From Halicephalobus mephisto (Eukaryota > Nematoda > Chromadorea > Rhabditida > Panagrolaimidae): 64,000 nt of DNA. A program made the translations under genes and the position numbers. The notes below the pieces were generated by a model. It was not told the DNA's origin and did no database searches. It saw only the letters and a list, made by a program, of their open reading frames with translations. Location: NCBI GenBank assembly GCA_009193035.1, contig SWDT01000009.1:434001-498000 (forward strand), given 5' to 3'. Positions 24,801 through 39,800 of this stretch are shown here, piece by piece; the first letter of the stretch is position 1; every line of letters starts with the position of its first letter.

Positions 24801-27800
24801 AATTACAGTAAAAGCTACAGATGAAGATGCATCTGCCAACGGAGAAATTGTTTATTCTCTTTATTACGCCAGATCGGAATCCAGAAAACCGTTCGTGATT
24901 GATCCTGTTTCGGGGGATTTGAAGCCGAGTCCTCATTTCGTCTTCGATCGGGAACAGAAGGCCTTCGAGGAAGTTACTGTAAAAGCCACGGACAAAGGAG
25001 AACGACCTCTCATCGGATTTTGTCAATTCAGCGTCCAGGTCCTCGACGTGAACGACAACGCTCCGGAATTCGATCGGCCTGTGTACGAAACGAGCGTCTC
25101 CAGGAGCACTCAGCCAGGGGCCAGTGTGCTTACTGTAGTCGCTGATGACCGAGATAGCGCTCAAAACGCTAAAATAACTTACAAATTGGAATCTGATGAG
25201 ACTTCTGGATTCGAACATATTCATGACAAAAATTTTTTTAAAATTATTAATCAAAATTCAGGAGAAATAACTTTAGCTAAGAATATTCCTTTAAATCGAA
25301 AAAAATTCAGTTTTACCGTAATCGCAGACGACAATGGGAGGCCGGAGAGCCGTCGGGGCCTGGTCCAGGTGGTCGTGAACGTCCACGTCCAGGCCAAGAA
25401 CGCCCCAGTGTGGCAGTCCTCTTCGGGATGTCGACAGTCGATTACGGTAGAAGAGGACATTCCGGTGTATTCTGAGCTTTTTAAATGTCATGCAACTTCT
25501 GCTGATTCCAGAAGTCAAATTTCTTACAAAATGACTAATGGCGTAAAATTAGACACAAATTACAAACAAAAATTTCGAGAATTTCAAATTAAAGAAAACG
25601 GAAACGATTGGGTCGTCATCAGAAACATGGAGCCTTTGGATTTCGAGGAAATTTCGAATTATACGCTTACTGTAGCCGCCACGGACGTCAGAAGCCAGGT
25701 TTCGACGAACAAACAGTTTACTGTACTTTTGAAGGACAAAAATGACAATGTCCCGAGGTTTACTGTAGACAGATTCACGGGTACTGTAGACGAGGAGATG
25801 CTGCCAGTAGAGTACATGGAGAAGTTCAACGGCAGGCCGATAACTACGGTAAAAGCGGAAGATGCGGATTCCGTCGGAGCTCAGAGCGAAATCCGATATG
25901 CCATCGTCCAGGATTCTTCGTCTTCGGCTTGGAGATATTTCAGAATTGACGAAATCACAGGAGGAATTTATCCTTTGGACAAATTCGATCGAGAAGAACA
26001 AGATTCTTTTATTTTCGACGTTGAAGCCATGGATTCGATGCCTTCCAGTCTTCCCGGAGCCACAGGAACGAACAAAGACATCGTAAAAGTCCAAATTTTC
26101 ATCGCAGATGTCAACGACAATCCACCGTATTTCACTGAGAAGAAATACGAAGGCAGAGTGAAGGAAAATGCGGAAATTTACACGGATGTCTTGACTGTCA
26201 AAGCTCAAGATCTCGATCGACGTGAGTTTTATTTTTTAAAATCATTACAAAAATTATTTTTGTAAAAATCAGCACTAGTCTGTAAAATGGTCGGAATCAA
26301 AATCGAATTAAATTTTTGAACAATCATTAGGTCCAGCTGCTCCAATGTTGCGAGAAATATGCTGATTTTATTTTAATTTCGAAATTTTTGTAAAAGTTGA
26401 TATAAGAATTCCAATCCAGCTGCTCCAATGTTGCGAGGAATATGCAAAGTTTAGTTTGATTTCGAAATTTTTGTAAAAGTTGATATAAGAATTTCTGACC
26501 AAACTGCAGATTTTATTTCAATTTCAAAATTTTTGTAAAAGTTGATATAAAAATTCCAATCCAATTGCTCCAATGTTGTGAGAAATATGCAAAGTTTAGT
26601 TTGATTTTGAAATTTTAAAATTTCAATAAGGAAATGTTTTTATAAAATTACATCGGTGGTAATTTTGGTTTCTCGCAATTAGCTTTGAAACCATATTCCT
26701 CCTGCATAGGTCTAGAAACTTTCGTATCAGGATTATACGGGATACAACAAAGTTTATACATCCAAATATGTCAACAACTTCACGTGAAAATAAAAAAAAA
26801 CAAAAATAAGTTCTCAAGAGAGAACATTCCAAAATTTGCTTTAACCAACCACAAGATCACCCGAGGGCAGGTTGCAATGCTTACCTCAAAATTGGGTAAA
26901 TTTATTACAAATCTAACTTTGTTTAATTGCCATTTGTATTCTGCGCGCCTTTTGGAAAATGTGAGAGACATCACACTTTGCCAAAGGGAGAAATAGCACA
27001 TAAAATGACACCTTGGACAGAGAACCAAGAGAAAATTCCGATTTTTCCAATTATTCAAATTTTCCGTTTTGAAATGATAAAATTGAACTTTTTCCAGATT
27101 CTAACCTCCGGTATGATCTGAATGCAGCGGAAGGAGGCAAGATTCCGTTCGCAGTGAAGACGGATTCTGGAGTCGTTTTCGTCAAAGAACCTCTGGATTT
27201 CGAACAGCAGAATGTCTACCACCTGCTGCTTACCGTAACCGACGGTAGACACAACACTACTACCAACGTGTACCTCTACGTGGAGGACGTGAACGACAAT
27301 CCGCCGCAGTTCGAGTCCCCTGTTTACTCGACTACGGTGGAGGAGGAGGATGTGCGGGTCCCGAGGCGATTGTTTACGGTGAAGGCTGTGGATTCGGATA
27401 AGGACGAAGCGAGTGAGAGGATAGTGTACCGGTTGGAGGGTCAGGGGGTCGGGGATTACTTCACTGTAGACCCTGTTTTCGGACACATCGAAGTCATCAA
27501 GCCCCTGGATCGCGACCCCCCGGACGGGGTACCTGTTTGGAAGTTCATCGTTCAAGCCGTGGATGACGACGGAAACGGACTCATAGGATACGCTGATGTG
27601 GAAGTGAATCTGAAGGACATAAACGATAATTCGCCGATTTTTCCGACTGAAATGTACGGTAACATAGACGAAAACCGAGAACCCGGGCCTGAGGGCATCT
27701 ACGTCATGACCGCCTCCGCGACGGACTACGACGATCCGGCGACGTTGAATGCCCAATTGGAGTATTCCATTTCAGTCAACAAAGAAATCGACGGATTGCC

Positions 27801-30800
27801 GGTCTTCAGAATCGACAAATCGAACGGAAAACTCTTCGTCATGAGGAGATTAGATCGCGAAAAACTCAGCGAACGCCAGTTCATGATCGAAGTCAGGGCC
27901 ACGGACAAAGGAATACCCTCCAGGGAAGGCTCTGGGAACGTCACCATCAGGGTTCTCGACGTCAACGACAATGAACCTTACTTCGAGAAGTCCGTCTATG
28001 ACGCCTATGCTCCAGAAACCCTGAAGCCAGGCGAGGCGGTCATCTCCGTCCTGGCCTTGGACAAGGATAACGAAGCTAGGTAAGTGCGATTAACCAGATT
28101 ATTAAATCCTAAAAATTGGTTTTTAAAATTACGAATTTTTATATAAAATTATTTTATCTTTAAAATTAATGAATTTTTATATAAAATTACTTTATTTTTA
28201 AAATTAATGAATTGTTATATAAAATTATTTTATTTTTCTAAAATTATCGAATTTTTATATAAAATTACTTTATTTTTAAAATTAATGAATTTTTATATAA
28301 AATTACTTTACTTTTCTAAAATCATCGAATTTTTATATGAAATTACTTTACTTTATGAAATTATAGTTTTATTTAAAATTTTTATTTGAAATTATTTTAT
28401 TTTTATGTAAAAATGAAGAAATTCATATATGAAAACTTACTTTTGCAGAGACAATGTGTTCACTTACGAACTCGTGGACGATTCGAACGAACACTTCTAC
28501 ATGACCACGGAACCCGGATCGAATGGAGCCAGCATAGGAGTCCTCAGAATCAAAAAAGTTGGTTTATATTTCTAATCACCCCAGGGATAAGCTTAGAGAT
28601 GCTCTCTCAAATATTTTTCATATATAAAATTTTCAAAATTATTTAAAATTTTTTCATTTTTTTAAAGTTTTTCATTTTTTTATTTTTTAAAAATTATTTA
28701 AAATTTTTTCATTTTTTTATTTTTTAAAATCTTTCATTTTTTAAAAATTTTTATTTTTTAAAGTTTTTCATTTTTCATTTTTTAAAATTTTTATTTTTTA
28801 AAGTTTTTCATTTTTTTATTTTTTAAAAATTCTTTAAAATTTTTTATTTTTTATTTTTCATTTTTTTATTTTTTTTTATTTTTAAATAATTTTAATTTTA
28901 TTTTTATTTTTATCGATTTTAATTCGTAATTCATATATAATAACCTTGGAAGCGGATTTTTTGCTTTGAAGTAGCATTTTCCAACCTTGAGAACATAATT
29001 ATAGTTTTTTACACAGATAATTGTGCAATTTCGCTTTCGACAGTCTCTCACGGTCGATTCATGTTTTGCTTTATACCATTTGAGTCACATCAGTAACGTA
29101 CTATCATGAAAAATACAAATCAAAAATATTTCGAAATAGTTCCGAAATGAATTTTCAGAAGTTTTACAATCTTAAATTTCAGTTTTTTTAAAAAGAATTT
29201 TCAATGTTTTAAAAAATTTGAATTTTTTAAACATTTTTAAATATTTTTTTTGAATTTTTTTGAATTTTTTTTGAATATTTTTGAATTTTTTGGATTTTTT
29301 TAAAATATTTTTTTTGAATTTTTTGAGTTTTTTTGAATTTTTTAAACATTTTTGAAAACTTCAGAATTTTTAATTGGATTTTTGAAAGTTCGAGAATCTT
29401 ATATTTGATTTTTAAGAACTAGAATCCTTTATTATATTTCAGAAGTTTCTGGAATCTTTCATTAAATTCTCAGAATTTCCTACAAGATTCTAAAACTTTT
29501 CAGAATCTCCTACAAGATTCTAAAACCTCTCAAAATTCTCTACAAGATTCTAAAACTTTTTAGAATCTCCTTCAAGATCCTAAAACCTTTTGAAATCTCA
29601 CAAGCTTCAAAAAATCCTTCGAATTTCAAGATTCTAAAAATTTTTCAAATCTCCTACAAGACTCCAAAACCTCTCAAAATCCCCTACAAGATCCTAAAAA
29701 TCTTTCGAATTTCAAGATTCTAAAAATCTTTCAAATTTCCTACAAGATTCTAAAACCTCTTATAATCCCCTACAAGATCCTAAAAATCTTTTGAATTTTC
29801 TAGTATATTTTGAAAACTCCCAGAATCCGTTATGGAATGCTGGAGAAACAACATAGTTGGTCAGTCAAAAGTGTTCCCAGAAGAGAAATTGTCTGTTTTT
29901 CCACTTTTGGCGAAACAGGCATTGTTGCCGATTTCTTTGAAGACCGGAAAATGACCTTCCCTCGGGGATTTTATCCAGATTTTTCTCAATAACTCAAAAC
30001 TAGCGTTACTAGAGTTGACGAATGTCCACTTGGTCATTTTTACTTTTGTTTTGACAAAATTGTACAAGTGTCCTTGAATCGACCGTCCGCGTTTTCTTTG
30101 TTTTTGAATTCTGAACCTCCGCGATTCGACAAAAGTGGCCATTCAAGCCGACTTTGATTCGTCCACAAGTGTCCAACTCCAGGACGACCTTTAAAGTACA
30201 AACGAATTTTGGCTTAAGTAATGGTCAAAGCTTTTCATCCAAGACGAAATCCGAGAATTCAATATTTTCGGTTTCATATTTCTTATTTTTATGAACTACC
30301 ATTTCGTGCAAGTTTCCGGGGTCTAGTAAAGGATTCAGGAATCTTGAAGGATTTCAATGGAGTTTCTGGAGTCTTATGGAAGATTTTAGAAAAATTGTGA
30401 AAATCTACAAAATTTGAAAAATCTTTGAGAATTAAATATAAAAATCAGAAATTTTCGAAAATTTTATAATTCTGGAGTCTTATGGAAGATTTTAGAAAAA
30501 TTCTGAAGACCTACAAAATCTGAAAACCTTTTAAAATTAAATATAAAAATCAGAAATTTTCGAGAATTTTAAAATTTTATGGAAGTTTTTAGGAAAATTC
30601 TGAAAATCTAAAAAATCTTCTAGAATTTAATATAAAAATCAGAAAATTTCGAGAATTTTATAATTTTACAAAAGTTTTTAGAAAAAGTCTGAAAATCTAC
30701 ATAATCTGAAGGATCTTTTGGAATTTAATATAAAAATCAGAAAATTTTATAGGAATTTGAAGAATTCTAAGACTATAATTCCGCTCAAAACAACTTTATA

Positions 30801-33800
30801 TTATCATTAATTTTTGATTTTTAAAAATTTTTTCTAAATTTTTAAAATATTTTTGAATTTTTTCAAACATTTTAGATTTTTTAATTTTTTTTAATCTTTT
30901 TAAATATTTTAGATTTTTTAATTTTCTTTAATCTTTTTAAATATTTTAAATATTTTAGATTTTTTAATTTTCTTTAATCTTTTTGATTTTCTTTGTTTTA
31001 AAACAGCTGTCGGCATCATTGACCGGTCAAGAAGGATTTATGGATCTCATCATTATTTTTCATAATGTCACTTTCTTTTGTTTCGGATAAGTTGGATTTT
31101 CTCTAGCTGGTGAACAACATTGATTATTTTTTGAAAAAGTGGGAAATTTTTGAACTAGAATGAAATCCCTGAGGAAACAGAAAGTGGTTGGTAGTTTTTT
31201 TTTGAGATTGGCAAGTTTTAAAATTTTTCTTGAGTGACGATTGACCGGAAATTTATTTCACAGTTATGGAACACAGTTCGAGATTTAAAAATAAGTCGAA
31301 AAATTTATTATTAAAAATAATATTTTTATTTTTTAGAAAAGTTTAAAAATAATATTTTTATTTTTTAGAAAAATTTAAAAATAATATTTTTATTTTTTAG
31401 AAAAATTTAAAAATAATATTTTTATTTTCTAGAAAAATTTTAAAATGTTAAATAAAATATTCAAAAAATTGGTCCTAAAACGAATTATGGTTAGTTTTCT
31501 AAAAATATTGGTCCTGAAACGAATTTTAATTAATTTTTCTTACCGCGAATTTGAAAGTCAAAAATTTATTATTAAAAATAATATTTTTATTTTTTAGAAA
31601 AATTTAAAAATTTTAAATATAATATTAAAAATATTGGTCCTGAAACGAATTTTAATTAATTTTTCTTACCGCGAATTTGAAAGTCAAAAATTTTTGTATT
31701 AAAAATAATATTTTTATTTCCTTTAAAAATAAAAAAATGTTAAATAAAATATTCAAAAAATTGGTCCTGAAACGAATTTTAATTAATCTCTTACTATGAA
31801 TATTTTTGAATTTATTTTCGGACTATCATTTTAATTACTAATTCTTTGAAATTTATTTCCAAATTTTTGCAAAATTTATGGATAATGTTTATCTCTCATA
31901 TCTCCAGAAATTCCTAAAATTCTCCAAATTATTCAAATTCTAAAACTTTCCAAATTTTAAAATTTTTCAAAATTTTCAAGTTTTGAAGTTTTCTAAATTT
32001 TTAGAATTTTCTGAATTTTGAAATTTACAGAATTTTCTAAGTTTTGGAATTTTTCGAATTTCTCAAGTCTCGAAGTTTTCTAAATTTTTAGAATTTAAAA
32101 ATTTTTAGAATTTTTCGAATTTTTAAATTTTTAGAATTTTTAAATTTACAGAATTTTCTAAGTTTTTAGAATGTTTAAATTTACAGAATTTTCTAAATTT
32201 TTAGAATTTTTCGAATTTTGAAATTTACAGAATTTTCTAAATTTTTCGAATTTTGAAATTTTTAGAATTTTTAAATTTACAGAATTTTTAAATTTACAGA
32301 ATTTTCTAAGTTTTTAGAATTTTCTAAATTTTTCGAATTTTTAAATTTTTAGAATTTTTAAATTTGCAGAATTTTCTAAGTTTTTTTATTTTTCTTTAGC
32401 CAGATTTTTGTTGCGATTTTTGTGTTCTCGATCTGTCATTCAAATCCATTTTTCGCACATTTTACGGCTTTTCCGGAAGTGTCTTGCGCAATGTCATCAT
32501 CGGTTGTCGAAGACGATTGCCATCAGCTTCATCTCAGCGGGAACTGAACAGTTGCTTATTAGAGCCCCAATTTGCTTAGAATCCCCTCAATGGCCCTCGA
32601 GATTGGAGAATGTTTTGACATTTGCCATTCCGAAATTAGAGTGGACAACGGTCACCGGAAGCACTTTTCCATTTTCGCCCAAGAATTTTTGTCTAATGAA
32701 AATTTTCCTAAAGTTTCAGAAATCTTCCAAAATTCAGAATTTCAGAAATCTTTAAAAATATTTTTTTATTTTTTTTGAATCAAAAGTTTCCAAATTTTTC
32801 AGAAATCTTCCAAAATTCAGAATTTCAGAAATCTTTAAAAATATTTTTTTATTTTTTTTGAATCAAAATTTTCCAAAATTTAGAATTTCAAAAATCTTTA
32901 AAAATATTTTTTTATTTTTTTGAATCAAAAGTTTCCAAATTTTTCAGAAATATTCCAAAATTCAGAATTTCAGGAATCTTTAAAAATTTATTTTTGATTT
33001 TTTTTTGAATTAAAATTTTCCAAATTTTTCAAAAATCTTCGAAAATTCAGAATTTCAGGAATCTTTAAAAATTTTTTTAAAATATTTTCAGAAATATTTA
33101 TTTTTGATTTTTTATAATTTTTAAATTTTTTGGATTTTCGCTCAGGGACAATTTCTAAAATTAAAAAACTTGAAAAATTTAAGTTTCAGAATCTCAAACG
33201 TTTTTTGTCTAATTGGCCAATTGTCTGGATTTTCCGGTTTCTGGATTTGGATCCAGTTTAATTTGTTTTGAAAATTTGGATTTTAAAGGAACATTCACCG
33301 TTGTCCATTTAAGACATCGTTTACAAGGATAATTGGGTGATTTAGCTTTATTGCCTTCGGTAAAACGGAGGAGTTTTGGATCGAGGATGAATTTTGGGAT
33401 TTTCGGGATTAATCAAGTTCTTCGTTTTTCGATAATTTTCTTTATTTTTCAAAAATTTTTTAAAATTTTCGATAATTTTCTTTATTTTTCTTTATTTTTC
33501 AAAAATTTTCGATAATTTTCTTTATTTTTCTTTATTTTTCAAAAATTTTTAATAATTTTCTTTATTTTTCGAAAATTTTTGGTAATTTTTTTTTATTTTT
33601 TGAAAATTTTAAAAATTTTACAATAATTTTCAAAAATTTTTTGATAATTTTTTTTATTTTTTGATAATTTTCTTTATTTTTTGGTAATTTTCAAAAATTT
33701 TTAATAATTTTTTTTATTTTTTGATAAATTTTTTAAAATTTTTGATAATTTAAAAAAATTTTCGATAATTTTCTTTATTTTTCAAAAATTTTTTTATTTT

Positions 33801-36800
33801 TTAATAATTTTTTTATTTTTTGATAATTTTTTCTTTCAAAAAATAAAAGTGGTCTTGAGAAGATAAATATTTTTTCCGCTGTAGGACTAAGAACTGTATA
33901 ATTTTAACCTTTAGTGTTCTGAAATTTCTATTTTTAAAAAATTATTTAATTAAATTTTTTTTGATAAACTTAATTTTAGTCACGCAACTGTATTATTAGA
34001 TTGAGTTTCCAGGTGACAGTCAAATCCGCAGCTGTTGAAAAAAATTTTTTTTTTGTATTTGTGTGCCGCTGTTTCCCCTGGGGCATTTCTCCCTTTATTG
34101 TGTAAAATTGCTTTCATTGTTTTCGTTTTTGGACAAGAATTTTCGGTACTTGGATCAATTTAACATTTTAATAAAATGTTAAAAATATTAATTTAAGAAA
34201 AATTTCGGAATTAATTAAAACCAAAAAGAGATGGATTATCAAAGGAGATAAATTATTAAAAGATATAGGTTATCCAAGGGGATCAACTGCCATTGAGAGC
34301 AATTTTTGAAGGAAATCAATTATTATTGAAGATGAATTTTCTCAGGGGATCAACTATCCAGGGGGATAAATTACTGTTGGGGATCAATTCTTTAAGAGAT
34401 CAACTGCCACGGGGGAATAATTGCCGCTGGGGATCAAGTGCAACGGGGGGAATAATTGCCATAGGGGATCACCTATAATTGAGAGGAAACTATCCAAGGG
34501 GGAAACTGCCGCTGGGGATCAACTGTCATAGGGGATCACCTGTAATTGAGAAAAAACTATCCAAGGGGGAAACTGCCGCTGGGGATGGAGTCTCAGGGGA
34601 GAACTGCCACGGGAGGAAACTGTCGTACAGCTGTCTCCCACGAGATTGTCCAACGTTGAATATTCAACTTTAAGCTCTCTGAAATGGACTTGCGCACTAG
34701 AATTAGCATAAATTATAAAGACAAATCTCAAATTTTCCATCTAGAGAATTTCAATTTTGAAAACATGCAAAGTGGAAGAAAAAAGTCTTTTTTTTTTGTT
34801 CTTGACAAAATCCACTTTAGTCCACTTTTTTGAAGAACATTTTTGAGAATCGAAATTTAAAAATAAAAATTTTTCACCTTTTGGATTTTTATCGGATAAC
34901 AATTCAAAAATTTTTCCTGTTTTCATGCAAAAATTTTTTTGCCTCTGGTCATTTTTCCAGAGAAGGTCGACAGTCACTCGATCCGACTTTCGCATCGTCA
35001 CTCGATCCGGTCCTGATCCCCTTTTCACTGTTTTCATCGATTTTCGCTTTCATGAACAAGTTTAATCCAAAAAATATTTTTGAAGCTTTTCGGAATTAGT
35101 TTTTATTTTTTAAATCGTTTGTTTCCCTTAGGCGATTTATAATTCATTTTTGTGGATTTCAACACGAAAATTCAAAGTTGATTTTTTCGCTTTGGAAAAA
35201 TTTAGTTTTTTTAGGATTTTTGAGAATATTTAAATTTAGATTTTTTTATTAAAATAAAAATTTTTGTTTCGAAAAAATTTAATTTTTAATTTTTTAGGAT
35301 TTTTGAAATTTTCGCTTTGAAAAAATTTAGTTTTTTTAGGATTTTTGTTTCGAAAAAATTTAATTTTTAATTTTTTAGAATTTCTGAAATTTTCGCTTTG
35401 GGAAAATTTAGATTTATTTTGTTATTTAAAATGCAAATTTCGCTTTGAGACCATTTAAACTACTTTATTATTAAAGTTGTTTCAGTTTTCGTTTAAGACC
35501 ATTTAGATCTACTTTATTATTAAAATTGCAGATTCCACTTTAAAACTTTTTTAGAGATTTTCCTAAATTTTTGTCTTAAGACCATTTAATTTTTTACATG
35601 TTTTAAAAAATCCTGAAATTTTATTTTAAAAATTACTTTTATAAAAAATTCACTTTTTTAAAATTATTTTTTATTAAAAAAATTCACTTTTTTAAAATTA
35701 TTTTTTATTAAAAAATTTTTTTTATTAAAATCCATTTTTTATTTAAAAAATTATTTTTTTAAAAATACTTGTTTATAAAAAATTCACTTTTTTTAAATTA
35801 TTTTTTATTAAAAAAATTTTTTAAATTGTTTTTTTATTAAAAATTTTTTTCGAAATTATTTAAATTTTTTTGTTTTGAAATTATTTAAATTTTTTTATTA
35901 AAATCTGTAATATATATGGTACCTCTAGTATCCACTCGGATGCACCGAGTCTCTCATTTTAAATTCAGCACGAAGCCAACGAGATTCTGGACAAAGGGCC
36001 GAAAGAACTTTCCCTCCGGCAATCTATACTTTTTTGACTTGGCCAAACTCGATTGAATGGCGCGAACTTTTCCGACCTTTCCTTTTGAGGAAAAGCCGAA
36101 TAAAATTCTTTTTAAATTTAGCTTTGGTCAGTTTTCTGGTTGGAAAAAATTCTTTTGAAATCCTCAGATGACCATTATTTTTCTGAATTTTATAATTTAA
36201 AAAATAACCAAAAATTAATTTTTATTTTTAAATAACCATTATTTCTCTGAGTTTTGTAATTTAAAGAAATTTATTTAAATTTTAAAATTAATTTTCGATT
36301 ATTTTTAAAAAAAAGTTAATTTTTAAATAACCGTTATTTTTCTAAATTTTATAATTTAAAAAAATTTATTTAAATTTCAAAATTAATTTTCGATTATTTT
36401 TAAAAAAATTTATTTAAATTCCAAAATCTTTTAAAGAATAACCAAAAATTAATTTTTATTTTTAAATAACTATTATTTTTCTGAATTTTGTAATTTAAAA
36501 AAATTATTTAAATTTCAAAATTAATTTTCGATTATTTTTAAAAAAAGTTAATTTTTGAGTAACCATTATTTTCCAGAATTCTGTAATTTAAAAAATTTAT
36601 TTAAATTTTAAAATTAATTTTCGATTACTTTTAAAAAAAGTTAATTTTTAAATAACCGTTATTTTTCTGAATTTTGTAATTTAAAAAAATTTATTTAAAT
36701 TTTAAAATTTAAAAAATAATCAAAAATTAATTTTTATTTTTAAATAACCATTATTTTTCTGAATTTTGTAATTTAAAAAAATTATTTAAATTTCAAAATT

Positions 36801-39800
36801 AATTTTCGATTATTTTTAAAAAAAGTTAATTTTTAAATAACCGTTATTTTTCTAAATTTTATAATTTAAAAAAAAATTACTTTTGATTATTTTTAAATTT
36901 AAAATTGGTTATTTTTAAATTTTCGAAATTTTTTGAATTAATTTTTTATAAAATTTAAAAATTAAGAAAATTAAAATTTAGTTATTTGAAATTTTTTGAA
37001 TTTTAAAAATTAAGAAAATTTAAATTTTTGAAATTTTTTGAATGACCATTACTTTTCAAACATTTGTATAATTTAAAAAAATCTTGGAAACATAAACTTT
37101 GAAAAAGGCTTATCGAATATCGGCACGGCAAAAATTGTTTTGTTTGTTCTACGGTTCAGTTTTTCCTTTTTCGGTCATTCCGACAAACAAGGCCGATGAC
37201 CCGGGTTTGACCCCGAATGTAAGGACCGATTTTCCATTTTTACAATTGTTCAAACTTGATCGTGAAAATTTCGCTGAAGGATTAAAACAGATTTTTTCTT
37301 TCAAATTTGAGTAAAAACGTGAAAGTTATTCTCGATTTTGGTTGTTTTTATTTTTCTTTTTCAATAGGAATACGGTATTTCGGAGATCGGATCTCTTAAT
37401 TCTGAACACAATCACAAGACCCGAATGGTCTTGGATCAGAAACAGTATCGATTATTTTTTCTTGACCTTTGGTAGATTTCCAAAGAAAAACGATTTTTAA
37501 ACTGTTTTAAAAAAAGAAAAAATTTTCCATTCAAGAGTCATTGGAAAAATTAATTTTTTTTAAAATTTTTTTATTCAAAAATTTTAAATTTAAAAATCTT
37601 TAATTTTTTTATTTAAATTTTAAAAGTTTTTTTATTTTTTTATTCAAAAATCTTTAATTTTTTTTATTTAAATTTTAAATTTTTTAAATTTAAAAATCTT
37701 TAATTTTTATTTTTTTTTAATTTAAAAATCTTTAATTTTTTAATTTTTTTAAAATTTTTTATTTATTTTTTAAATTTTAAATAAAATTATTTTTTAAAAT
37801 TTTTATGTTTTTAGAATTATTAAAATTTAAAATTTTTAATTATTTTAAAAACATTCAAAAATAATTAAATTTGAAAAAATTAAATTAAAAAAATTTTTCA
37901 AAGTAATTTGAAATTGAATTTTTTAAAATTGTTCTTTAAAAATTTGGATTATTTTTTTAAAAAATGTTCGAAATTTTGTACTCGGGTCATTTGCGAAAAA
38001 AAAATTTTTAATTTTTCTTTTCGGACATCGGAAAAATCATGATTTGTTTTTCCTTGACCTTTAGATCGAAAAAAATCAATTTTCTGACCTTTCGAAACAT
38101 CGCCGAATTCGAAAAATTCAAGATTCTGAAAAGCTCAAATTTCGTCGTTCCAGAATCTCGAAATTTTATGATTTTAGAACTTCTGAATTTCTTAATTTTA
38201 AAATCCTGAAATTCTATAATTTTGTAATTTAAAAACTTTAGAATCTCGAAATTTTATGATTTTAGAACTTCTGAATTTCAAAGTTTCAAAATTCTGAATT
38301 TTATGATTCTAGAACTTCCTAAATTTTATGTCTTCAAAATTCTAAGTTTTACAATTTCATAAATTCTTAAATCCCATGACTCCAGAATCTTAAATTTCAC
38401 AATTTCATAACTTCCTAAATCCCATGTCTTCAGAATCTTAAATTTTATGATTCTAGAACTTCCTAAATCCCATGTCTTCAGAATTCTGAGTTTTACAATT
38501 TTATAACTTCCTAAATCCCATGACTCCAGAATTCCTAGATTCCATGACTTTGAAAATTACTACCTCCTATGTCCTCAGAACCTCTAAATTTTCTAAAACC
38601 CCTTGAATTTCAACTCTAAGTTTTTTAAATTTTTATTTTTTTGCACCGTGATCCCTTGTATGATTCATTCAATCTTTTAAAAAAACGACTGATAAATATT
38701 TTTAAAAAAACGTGATTCACAAAATCGGAAGATCAGTTTGACCGATTGACGTTTTTGAATTTTGTAACAATTGAAATTTTATACTAAACTACTTTTTTTC
38801 TTTCAATTGAAATTTCTAAAATTGGAGAAAAAGGTTCATATTTCAAAACCTATCAAAATAGAAATTTTCAACTTTTTTAAAAAAAAATTTTTACAAAATT
38901 GTTTCGAAATTAAATTTTTATTAATTTTCGAAATTTTATAAAATTATAAAAATTTTTTTAATTTTTATTAATTTTCGAAATTTTATAAAATTATAAAAAT
39001 TTTTTTAATTTTTATTAATTTTCGAAATTTTATAAAATTATAAAAATTTCTTAGATTTTTATTAATTTTCGAAATTTTATAAAATTATAAAAATTTTTTA
39101 GATTTTTATTAATTTTCGAAATTTTATAAAATTTTTTAGATTTTTATTGATTTTCGAAGTTTTTTGAGGAATTTTATAAAATTATAAAAATTTCTTTAAA
39201 ATTCTATATTTTTAAATTTTTATTTATTTTCGAAAAATTCTAAAATGTTTTATATAATTTCGAAAATTTCAATGAAATTCTAAAATTCAAAAACTTAAAA
39301 ACTTTAAAATGTTTTTATTGAATTCTGAAACTTTTTATGGAATTTTGGATTTAAAAATTTCTAAAAATCCAAGTCACATAAGAATAAAGAATGATTCATT
39401 TCGGATGACCTCCTGCCGAGGGATCCAGGAAATTGGAATCCGTTAGTTCTCTTCTTTCAACTAATTGTTTTCATTGTTCTCTGAGAATATCCTGGATTTG
39501 ACCGAGATTAATCCCGAAACTTGAGCTTTCTGAACACACAAAAAGAAGCGTAACTTTCGGACCAGTAAAAAATGGAAATCGTCACTATTAATTTACAATT
39601 TTTTTCATACATATTTAAATATTTATAAATAATGTGACGATTGTGTTACATTTTTCTTCATAAATATTTAAATAGTTATAAAAAATGTGACGATTATGTT
39701 GCAATTTTCTTCATAAATACCTAATATTCTTAAATATCGTGACGATTATGTTATAATTTTCTTCATAAATACCTAATATTCTTAAATATCGTGACGATTA

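Noticed and set aside
26685..27121. Overlapping 60-100 codon frames in cadherin intron 6
   Set aside because: Both strands are open in the same place, no domain is visible, and the flanking exons join perfectly without them.
34293..34673. Small frames over the G-rich array
   Set aside because: Repetitive [13 protein letters not shown] peptides arise from the minisatellite unit and are not a credible protein.
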